Shown here: one piece after another, positions 39,185 to 46,247 of the stretch
How the letters are laid out: each line of letters starts with the position of its first letter
How positions within the stretch are numbered: the stretch's first letter is position 1
Origin: Devosia crocina
GTDB taxonomy: Bacteria; Pseudomonadota; Alphaproteobacteria; Rhizobiales; Devosiaceae
NCBI RefSeq assembly: GCF_900116545.1
Contig: NZ_FPCK01000003.1
Location: forward strand, 529,158-593,157
Reading direction: 5' to 3'
DNA length: 64,000 nucleotides
The notes under the pieces: generated by a model
Seen by the model: only the letters and a program-made list of their open reading frames with translations
Database searches by the model: none
Told to the model about the DNA's origin: nothing
Position numbers and translations under genes: made by a program

Positions 39185-40200
39185 TTGACCCACTCCGTGC
39201 CCTCTTCGGCCTTGGCCTGTGCCGTTAGCGCCATCTTCATGGCATTGAAGCACCGCTCTTGCGGCATTGATGTCTCGGTGCGGTTGCGCACGTCATCGAG
39301 GAACTGGCGGCCAAAGGGCAACTCGACGCCCGAACAATCGATGTGCTGGGTACCTTTCTTGTCGACAAGAAACAGGTGGTCCTCCCCGGGACGGCCAGCG
39401 ATGTCGACATATTTGCGCAGTTCAATATAGCCCTCGGTTCCGAGGATCGTCAGGCGTCCGTCGCCCCAGGTGGGCAGGCCTTCGGGGGTGAACCAGTCGA
39501 CGCGGATATAGCCGGTTGTCCTCTCGGTCCGCACATGGGCATCGCCCACGTCCTGCAGGCCCGGCCGTTCGGCATGGTTGCGATTATAGACCGACGAGGA
39601 AATCACCTCCCCATCCATGGCGTTGGAAAAGAACAGGAACTGTTCGAACTGGTGGCTCGCAATATCGCAAAGGATGCCGCCATAGCGGTTGCGCGTGAAG
39701 AACCAGTCCGGACGATTGTTGAGCCGCAGCGAATGCGGACCCAGGCCCACCGTGTTGATCACCTCGCCGATGGCACCCTTGGCGATCAGATTGCCGGCTT
39801 CCACAGTCGCGGGCACTTCGAAATGCTCGGAATAGAGCACGGAGAAGATTCGGCCGGTTTCCCGTTGCACCCGCTTGATTTCGTCGAGCTGGGCAAATGT
39901 CGTCATGCCCGGCTTGTCGGTCAGCACATCCTTGCCGTGGCGCATGGCGGCAAGGCAGATATCGGCACGATCTCCGGGAATGGCAGCGGTCACGACCACG
40001 CCGATCGAAGCGTCTTCGAGAATGGCACGCGGATCGGCTACCCGCTTGGCCTCGGGGTACTTTGCAGCGAGCGTTGCGGCAAGATCGTCTTCCACGGCGT
40101 GAAAGGCGACGAACTCGGCACCGGCGCGCTTGAGGCAATCGACCTGGCCATAGATGTGGTTGTGATTGATGCCGATGGCGGCAAATTTGATGTCAGTCAT
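39181..40200 (-). CDS. Gfo/Idh/MocA-family oxidoreductase A
   Basis: A 339-residue member of the same superfamily: IKFAAIGINHNHIYGQVDCL at the N-terminus, where the nucleotide loop is GINHNH instead of GxGxxG, DVLTDKPGMTTFAQL in place of EKP (DKP variant), and CDIASHQFEQFLFFSNAMDG in the catalytic half. The unusual first loop suggests a divergent cofactor site, so catalysis should be tested rather than assumed. Start at the ATG 40200. A palindromic repeat of about 115 bases separates it from the permease gene upstream; the next gene overlaps it by four bases. Confidence 0.9.
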   Translation of the reverse strand: MTDIKFAAIGINHNHIYGQVDCLKRAGAEFVAFHAVEDDLAATLAAKYPEAKRVADPRAILEDASIGVVVTAAIPGDRADICLAAMRHGKDVLTDKPGMTTFAQLDEIKRVQRETGRIFSVLYSEHFEVPATVEAGNLIAKGAIGEVINTVGLGPHSLRLNNRPDWFFTRNRYGGILCDIASHQFEQFLFFSNAMDGEVISSSVYNRNHAERPGLQDVGDAHVRTERTTGYIRVDWFTPEGLPTWGDGRLTILGTEGYIELRKYVDIAGRPGEDHLFLVDKKGTQHIDCSGVELPFGRQFLDDVRNRTETSMPQERCFNAMKMALTAQAKAEEGTEWVK

Positions 40201-40247
40201 GAAGGTAGGCCTTGCAGAAACTGTGGCGTGAGACACGCGCCGAATTG

Positions 40248-40363
40248 TCCCCTCTCCCCTCAGGGGAGAGGGTTAGGGTGAGGGGTGCTAGCCCTTCGTT
40301 CGGCCGTAGGGCTGAACCCCTCATCCGGTCCTTCGGACCACCTTCTCCCCTCAGGGGAGAAGG
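40248..40363. repeat. REP-like palindromes inside the sugar operon
   Basis: Two hairpin units: CCCCTCTCCCCTCAGGGGAG with AGGGTTAGGGTGAGGGG (40249-40286), and an inverted unit CCCCTCATCCGGTCCTTCGG with CTTCTCCCCTCAGGGGAGAA (40317-40363). It lies between the inner permease gene and dehydrogenase A on the same strand, so it may set different mRNA levels for the transporter and enzyme parts. Confidence 0.75.
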
Positions 40364-40395
40364 CAAGAGGCTCTGAGCTAGCTTGAACCCGCTAA

Positions 40396-41280
40396 TCACC
40401 TCTTCATGCCCGTCGTCGCAATACCCTCGATAAGAAGGCGCTGGAACATCAGGAAGAAGACAAAGATCGGCACGAGACTGAGGACGCTCATGGCAAACAG
40501 ACCGCCATAGTCCGACAGACCCGTCGAGTCGGTGAAGGTGCGCAGACCCAGCATCACGGTGTAGTCGCTCATCCGGTTGAGATAGATCAGCGGCCCGAAG
40601 AAGTCGTCCCAGGTCCAGATGAAGGTGAAGATGGCAGCCGTCGCCAGAACCGGCGTCGACAGCGGCAGGATGATCTTCCAGTAGATCCGCCAGGGGCCGG
40701 CCCCGTCCATCATCGCCGCTTCGTCGAGTTCGCGCGGAATACCGCGGAAGAACTGGACCATGAGGAAGATGAAGAAGGCGTCGGCAGCCAGGAATTTCGG
40801 CACGATCAGGGGCAGGAATGTGTCGACCCAGCCGATCTGGCGGAACAGCACATATTGGGGAATGAGCGTGACCTGATAGGGCAGCATCAGCGTCATCAGC
40901 ATCAACGCGAACCAGATCTTGCGACCGCGAAATTCGAGGCGTGCAAAGGCATAGGCGGCCAGCGAACAGGCCATAACATTGCCGATCACCGAAGCGATCG
41001 AGATGATGAAGCTGTTGGTGAAGAAGACACCGAAGCTGGTGCGCAGACCATTCCATCCCCGGAAATAGGCATCAAGGCTCCAGGCGGAGGGAATGATGCT
41101 GGCGGAGGTGAAGATCTCGTTTTCCGGACGGAACGAGGCCGCCAGCAGCCACAGAAGCGGATAGAGCATCAGGATCGATGCGCCGATCAGCAGGCCATGG
41201 CTGATGACCGACATCATGCGCTTGCGCCAGAGCGGGGTCTCGGCACCGACGACGGTGAGTTTCATGGGAGCATCAGTCAT
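40396..41280 (-). CDS. Carbohydrate ABC permease, MalG type
   Basis: A 294-residue inner-membrane permease with six helices. The cytoplasmic EAA loop is DEAAMMDGAGPWRIYWKIILPLSTP, which contacts the ATPase. The first helix is HGLLIGASILMLYPLLWLLA, and the C-terminal FFLMFQRLLIEGIATTGMKR is typical of MalG-type proteins. The ATG at 41280 lies inside the end of the upstream permease gene (8-base overlap). Forms the channel with the protein at 41273. Confidence 0.95.
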   Translation of the reverse strand: MTDAPMKLTVVGAETPLWRKRMMSVISHGLLIGASILMLYPLLWLLAASFRPENEIFTSASIIPSAWSLDAYFRGWNGLRTSFGVFFTNSFIISIASVIGNVMACSLAAYAFARLEFRGRKIWFALMLMTLMLPYQVTLIPQYVLFRQIGWVDTFLPLIVPKFLAADAFFIFLMVQFFRGIPRELDEAAMMDGAGPWRIYWKIILPLSTPVLATAAIFTFIWTWDDFFGPLIYLNRMSDYTVMLGLRTFTDSTGLSDYGGLFAMSVLSLVPIFVFFLMFQRLLIEGIATTGMKR

Positions 41281-42214
41281 CGTAGTGCACCCAGTATTTG
41301 GAGGTGAGGAAGGAGAAGGCCGTGAACACCGCCACCAGTGCCAGAAGCACCCAGGCCAGTGCCGAAGCATAGCCCATGCGGAAGAAGCCGAAGGCCTCCT
41401 GGTAGAGATAGAGCGTGTAGAACAGCGTCGAGTTGATCGGATTGCCCGTGCCGCCCGAGATGATGAAGGCAGGGGTGAAGCTCTTGAATGCTTCGATGGT
41501 CTGGATGATCGCGTTGAAGAAGACGACCGGGGTCAGGAGCGGCAGCGTGATCTTCCAGAACTGGCGCCACTTGCTGGCGCCATCGAGAGACGCGGCCTCA
41601 TACATGTCCTGTGGGATCTGGCGAAGACCCGCGAGGAAGATGATCATGGGCGAGCCGAACTGCCAGATGGCGAGCACGATCAGCGTCCAAAGCGAATAAT
41701 TTGGGTTCGAAATCCAGCTCGGTCCGACAATGCCGAAGATCGAGAGGAACTTGTTGACGAGCCCGTCGCCGGCAAAGATCTGCCGCCAGAGAATGGCGAT
41801 GGCGACCGAAGCGCCGAGAAGGCTCGGTAGATAGAATAGCGCGCGATAAAGCGGCAGGCCCTTCATGCCGCGATTGAGCAGCATGGCGACACCTAGCGCA
41901 AAAGCGAGCTTGAGCGGCACCGAGAAGATCACGAAGAACATGGTCACCCGCATCGAAGCGGCGAACTTCGGATCATTGGTGAACATGCGGACATAGTTGT
42001 CCACGCCGGCCCAGCGCGGCGCCGTCAACAGGTCAAAGTGTGTGAAGCTGAGATAAAGCGAGGAAATCATCGGCCCCAGGGTGAGGCCGAAGAAACCGAT
42101 GAACCAGGGCAGCAAAAACAGATAGCCAGGGCCATCCTGCTGCCAGATGCGCCGCCAGACAGAGGTCTTGGGGACCCCCGCTTGCGGCGCTGTCGCGACG
42201 TTTTGCACTGTCAT
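41273..42214 (-). CDS. Carbohydrate ABC permease, MalF/UgpA type
   Basis: A 313-residue permease: DGPGYLFLLPWFIGFFGLTLGPMISSLYLSFTHFD near the N-terminus (helix 1 followed by the YLSFT segment), RALFYLPSLLGASVAIAILWRQIF, and the EAA loop MYEAASLDGASKWRQFWKITLPLLTPV. The length suits the six-helix class without the long insertion of MalF. The ATG at 42214 follows the binding-protein stop by one base; the longer upstream frame is discarded. Partner of the protein at 40396. Confidence 0.95.
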   Translation of the reverse strand: MTVQNVATAPQAGVPKTSVWRRIWQQDGPGYLFLLPWFIGFFGLTLGPMISSLYLSFTHFDLLTAPRWAGVDNYVRMFTNDPKFAASMRVTMFFVIFSVPLKLAFALGVAMLLNRGMKGLPLYRALFYLPSLLGASVAIAILWRQIFAGDGLVNKFLSIFGIVGPSWISNPNYSLWTLIVLAIWQFGSPMIIFLAGLRQIPQDMYEAASLDGASKWRQFWKITLPLLTPVVFFNAIIQTIEAFKSFTPAFIISGGTGNPINSTLFYTLYLYQEAFGFFRMGYASALAWVLLALVAVFTAFSFLTSKYWVHYDD

Positions 42215-42215
42215 G

Positions 42216-43496
42216 TCAGTTGGTCCGTCCCAGGGTCTGGATGACCTCGTTGTAGAAGGCAGGCCCGGCATCGGCAGGCGACTGCGCGCCGAACGAGACT
42301 TCCTGGCTCTTGGTCTTGAGCGCGACTTCGATCTCGCCGGCTGAAGCGGGAGGCGTCGGGGGGACATCGCCGGCGATCTCGCCGAGATCGGCGATGTACT
42401 GCACGACCATCTGGCCGCGTTCATCAAGCGTTGCAGCAACGGCATCGCGCATGGCAGCCGATGCCGGCACGCCGCGTTCGACGCCGAGAAGGCTTGCGGC
42501 TTCCGGATTGTTGACGAAGAAGTTGATGAATTCCACGGCCTTTTCAGGCGCGGCACTTGTCGAGGACAGGGCGAAATATTGCGAGGAGTTGCGATAGTGG
42601 CCGCCCGTCGAATCGGGGGAGGTCGCGGGGTAGATGGCGATGCCGAGCGGATCGGGAATAAGGGTCTGGTAGGCGACGAGCTGGTTGGAGGTGGTGAAAT
42701 TCATCGCCGACTTGCCCCGCACCAGCGGCGCCGTTTCGAGAACGCCTGTATCGATCGCCTGTTCGTCGGGCGAGATGATCGCCTTGGCCGCGCGCAGCTC
42801 GGCCCAAAGCTCGAACCATTCGGTCACGTCTTCGGGGGCAAAAGCCGGCTGGCCGTCGGCGTAAAGGGCCTTGCCCTTCTGGCGCAGCCAGTTCTCGAAC
42901 AGGAGTTCGATGCCGCTGCCATCGGGCGCCATGGCGACAGCGCCGCCGGTCGATTCGGAGACCTTCGGGCCCTGGGTCAGAAGATCGTCATAGGTCCAGC
43001 GCATGGGGTCGATCTCGACGCCGGCATCGGCCAGAACCTTGGTGTTATAGACGGCAGCACCGGCGGCTACGCCAAGGCTGATGCCGATCAGCTTGCCATC
43101 GACCGTGCCATTGCGAAGCTGGTCTTCGTCAAAGGACGAGGTGTCGAGCCCGGCGCCGACATATTCATCGAGCGGGGCGAGCGAACCACGACGGGCATAT
43201 TCTCCGATATAGCGGTAATCCATCTGGATGATGTCGGGCTGGTTGCCGCCGGCGGTCTGCGTTGCGACCTTGGGCCAATAGTCGGCCCAGCCGAGGAATT
43301 CGCCTTCGATGGAAACGTCGGAATGATCCTTGGTGAAGAGGTCGACCACGCCATAGGTGCGGTCGGCCCGCGCCTGGCCGCCCCAGAAGATCAGACGCAA
43401 CTGACTCTGCTGTGCCCAGCTGGGAAGCGTGCCAGCGGCGAGGAGGGCCGCTGTGCTGGATGCGAGAAAGCTGCGGCGCGAAAGGGAAAAAGTCAT
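42216..43496 (-). CDS. Sugar ABC substrate-binding protein 1, Tat-exported
   Basis: A 426-residue extracellular solute-binding protein of the MalE/UgpB class. The N-terminus SRRSFLASSTAALLAAGTLPSWAQ is a Tat-type signal. The mature start LRLIFWGGQARADRTYGVVDLF and the segment FLGWADYWPKVATQTAGGNQPDIIQMDYRYIGEYARRG are characteristic (conserved WPK, AGG and PDIIQMD). It is paralogous along its whole length to binding protein 2 just upstream. It directly precedes the permease genes, so it is the likely main binding protein of the importer. Confidence 0.93.
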   Translation of the reverse strand: MTFSLSRRSFLASSTAALLAAGTLPSWAQQSQLRLIFWGGQARADRTYGVVDLFTKDHSDVSIEGEFLGWADYWPKVATQTAGGNQPDIIQMDYRYIGEYARRGSLAPLDEYVGAGLDTSSFDEDQLRNGTVDGKLIGISLGVAAGAAVYNTKVLADAGVEIDPMRWTYDDLLTQGPKVSESTGGAVAMAPDGSGIELLFENWLRQKGKALYADGQPAFAPEDVTEWFELWAELRAAKAIISPDEQAIDTGVLETAPLVRGKSAMNFTTSNQLVAYQTLIPDPLGIAIYPATSPDSTGGHYRNSSQYFALSSTSAAPEKAVEFINFFVNNPEAASLLGVERGVPASAAMRDAVAATLDERGQMVVQYIADLGEIAGDVPPTPPASAGEIEVALKTKSQEVSFGAQSPADAGPAFYNEVIQTLGRTN

Positions 43497-43554
43497 CTAG
43501 TCACCAAAGAGTTGGCCACGCACCCGGATTGGGCGCGTGGCACGACGAAAGAGA

Positions 43555-44847
43555 TCAGCTGGCGCGCGCCAAGATGGCGGTCGCTTCATTGACGAAATAG
43601 GGACCGGCATCTTCCGGAGTGCGAGCCCCGAAGGCCACTTCCTGGCTGAGTGTACGCAGGAGGGAGATATCGATTTCCCCGGCTGCAGCTGGCGGCGGCG
43701 GGGGAAGCGGGCCGAGCAGGTCGCCCAGATTCGCCACGAAATTAAGGGCAATCTGGTTGGCCTCATCAAGGGTTGGAGCCACCACCTCGCGGGTTTCGGG
43801 CAGACAAGGAATGCCGCGCTCGACGCCCAGGATCTTGGCCGCTTCCGGATCGGAAATGAAGAAGTTGAGGAATTGGGCCGCAGCTTCCTTGTTCGGCGAG
43901 CTCTGGGCGATCGAGAAGAACATGGAGGGTTTGCGATAGTGACCGCCGCCCGAACCGGCGGAAATCCGTGGATAACCGATCATGTCGAGCTTGTCCGGAA
44001 CCAGCGCCTGGTAGCCAACGAGCTGATTGGAGTTGGACGGCATCAACGCGGCGCGGCCTGTCACAAGACCGGTGGTTTCAAGCGGACCGGTGTCGAGCGC
44101 CTGATTGTCCGGCGACACGATCACACCCGCCTCACGCAGATTGTGCCATATCGTGAACCACTCGGTCATTTCTTCGGCGCCGAAGCCCAGTTGGCCTTCG
44201 GCGGTGTAGAGCTGCAGCCCCTTCTGACGCAGCCAGTTGTCGAGCATGGGTTCGGTGCCCGAGGAATCGGTCATCATCTTCATGCCGTTGCGGATATTGG
44301 CCTCGGCGAACGCCTGGCCCTTCTCCATGATATCGTCGTAGGTCCAGTCGCTGGTCGGCGGCTCGATGCCGGCTTCTTCGAAAGCGACGGTATTGACCAG
44401 GGTCGCCACGGTGTTGGCGCCGAGCGAGATGCCAAAGAGCTGGCCGTCCACCTTGCCGCCCTCAAGCTGGTCTTCATCGAACCCGTCGAGCTGCAGCGCA
44501 CCGCCCACAAATTCGTCGAGCGGTGCGATGGCGTTACGCTTGGCGTATTCGACGATGAACCGGTAGTCCATCTGGATGATGTCAGGGGCGTTGCCGCCAG
44601 CGGTCTGGGTCGCGAGTTTGGGCCAATAGTCGTTCCAGGCCAGAAACTCGCCGTCGATGCGGCTGCCAGTGGCCTCGTCGAACAGGTCCGTCACGCCATA
44701 GGTGCGGTCCGCACGGGACTGCCCGCCCCAGAAGATGATGCGCATATTGGCCGCTTGGGCCCATGCCGGCCCAATGCCCGCGGCGCCCAGCGCCATCAGA
44801 GCTGAAGTTCCCATCAGGAACTGACGGCGATCCATACGGAATGTCAT
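43555..44847 (-). CDS. Sugar ABC substrate-binding protein 2, Tat-exported
   Basis: A 430-residue paralogue of binding protein 1, with Tat signal MDRRQFLMGTSALMALGAAG and a strong GGGAGGA before the ATG at 44847. It shares the blocks IIFWGGQSRADRTYGVTDLF, TQTAGGNAPDIIQMDYRF, NWLRQKGLQLY and SNQLVGYQAL with its neighbour, but differs in many other positions, so the duplication is not recent. First gene of the operon, 58 bases before binding protein 1. Two binding proteins feeding one permease pair would widen the substrate range. Confidence 0.93.
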   Translation of the reverse strand: MTFRMDRRQFLMGTSALMALGAAGIGPAWAQAANMRIIFWGGQSRADRTYGVTDLFDEATGSRIDGEFLAWNDYWPKLATQTAGGNAPDIIQMDYRFIVEYAKRNAIAPLDEFVGGALQLDGFDEDQLEGGKVDGQLFGISLGANTVATLVNTVAFEEAGIEPPTSDWTYDDIMEKGQAFAEANIRNGMKMMTDSSGTEPMLDNWLRQKGLQLYTAEGQLGFGAEEMTEWFTIWHNLREAGVIVSPDNQALDTGPLETTGLVTGRAALMPSNSNQLVGYQALVPDKLDMIGYPRISAGSGGGHYRKPSMFFSIAQSSPNKEAAAQFLNFFISDPEAAKILGVERGIPCLPETREVVAPTLDEANQIALNFVANLGDLLGPLPPPPPAAAGEIDISLLRTLSQEVAFGARTPEDAGPYFVNEATAILARAS

Positions 44848-45261
44848 GTCTTTCCTCCCATGAACAATGCTGCTCCGCCTCCGCAGAACAGATCGGCGAC
44901 AGCGACCTCCTCGTCGCTAAATCACCAACTGGTTACAAAAATGAGCGAAATGCATTTAGTGTCAACGGCAAAAGAGCTGCAGCTGACGGGGCTTCGCCTC
45001 CCAAGAAAATAACCAGCCAGTTACCCCACTATCACATCAATCAAGCGTGGAGCAATCATCCTTGTATGGAAGATGGATCAAGACTGGTTGAACCCTGCTG
45101 CGGCGCTCACCCGCTTCTTCGTTTTTTGTCGATGTCCTCCCGATAGCCCCTTGCGCAGGGCGCGGGGCACTTTGTGTTGAAGGGAGAGTGGCGCAAAACG
45201 CCGCGCTGGAAAACTACAAATTTCACCGCCATACTATAGATAAAATCTATGGAGGCGCTCC
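44848..45261. other. Divergent regulatory region of the sugar operon and LysR gene
   Basis: No gene is seen. It holds two related motifs, ACCAACTGGTTAC (44924-44936) and TAACCAGCCAGTTA (45010-45023). The latter is a TAAC-N6-GTTA palindrome, and both carry TAACCAG on one strand. It also holds the LysR-type palindrome at 45236-45250. Promoters for both directions must lie here. Confidence 0.5.
45236..45250. promoter_or_regulatory. LysR-type T-N11-A palindrome
   Basis: ATAGAT-AAA-ATCTAT is a perfect inverted repeat fitting the LysR consensus T-N11-A. It directly abuts the GGAGG ribosome site of the LysR gene, so binding could repress it by blocking transcription, as well as acting on the divergent sugar operon. 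Confidence 0.55.
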
Positions 45262-46182
45262 TTGGACAAATTGCTGTCCCAGTTTCTCGCGGTGGCCGAT
45301 GCAGGCTCGATGAGCGGCGCAGCCGCCACGCTCTTGATCACGCAGCCAACTCTCACCTTCAACATGAGAAAGCTTGAGGAGGCGATCGGCGCGCCGCTCC
45401 TCGAGCGCTCCTCGCGCGGCGTGCGGCTGACCCGCTATGGCGAGACGCTTTATGAGAATGCCCGCCTCATGCAGCGGCTCTACGATAATACCCTCTCCTC
45501 GATCGCCGATCTGCAAAGCGGCAACGACCGGGGCCTCGCCATCGGCTCGGGCTATTCCTGGTGGACCATGTTTCTCAAGGACATGGTCGTTGCCTATCAG
45601 CGCGACTTCCCCAAGGCGCCGGTTCAAGTGAGCTTGGGCAACCAGTTGCGTCTGATGGACCAGATGCTCTCGGGCGATGTGTCGATGTTTCTTGCTCACG
45701 AGATTGATGGGCTGAGCCCCGCCATCGGCACCGATTTTATTCCGCTTTCGCGTGTCTATAACGCGCTATTTGTTCGGGCTGGTCACCCGCTCCTGGGCAA
45801 ACCGCGCAGCCAGGCCGAAGTCATGGCCTACCCTTCCGTGATCAGTTCCCTTGCCGAAAGCCGGCACGACCGGTTCTTCGATCCGTCTCGCCGCCGCGCA
45901 CGGGTAGAGACGGTGTTTGACCGCACCCATTTCGCGTTCCGCTCCAATTCCCTCGCCGCCTGCGTCGACTATACTCTGTCCACCGATGCCGTTCTGACCC
46001 ATACCCATGTGCTTCGCGATGATTTGGCACGGCGGGGCCTTTTGGAGGTTACCCAGGCCGACCCGCTGCGTCAGGCCATTGCCGGCCTCTATGTTCTGCG
46101 CGAACGACGTGGAGAGGAGCGGATTGAAGATATGATCGGCCGCATCCGCGCCGCTGCAACCGTCGTCCTGCCGCCGCTCTGA
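45262..46182 (+). CDS. LysR-family transcriptional regulator
   Basis: A 306-residue regulator with the N-terminal winged helix-turn-helix (LLSQFLAVADAGSMSGAAATLLITQPTLTFNMRKLEEAIGAPLLERSSRGVRLT, named here by its conserved SMSGAA, TQPTLTF and LLERS elements) and a periplasmic-binding-like effector domain from about residue 90. Translation starts at TTG 45262, with GGAGG six bases upstream. Divergent from the two-binding-protein sugar operon, so it is the likely regulator; sugar operons more often use LacI or GntR types. The TTG start and adjacent palindrome suggest low, autoregulated expression. Confidence 0.92.
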   Translation: MDKLLSQFLAVADAGSMSGAAATLLITQPTLTFNMRKLEEAIGAPLLERSSRGVRLTRYGETLYENARLMQRLYDNTLSSIADLQSGNDRGLAIGSGYSWWTMFLKDMVVAYQRDFPKAPVQVSLGNQLRLMDQMLSGDVSMFLAHEIDGLSPAIGTDFIPLSRVYNALFVRAGHPLLGKPRSQAEVMAYPSVISSLAESRHDRFFDPSRRRARVETVFDRTHFAFRSNSLAACVDYTLSTDAVLTHTHVLRDDLARRGLLEVTQADPLRQAIAGLYVLRERRGEERIEDMIGRIRAAATVVLPPL

Positions 46183-46247
46183 CGCACGAGGATTTGCGCG
46201 CGATCTCGCTCGCCCTCTTTCCCCTGACATGTTAGTTTCGCGCCATC

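Noticed and set aside
40201..41056. Minus-strand frame running through the REP-like repeat into the permease gene
   Set aside because: Wrong phase relative to the clear MalG-type permease; composed of shadow sequence.
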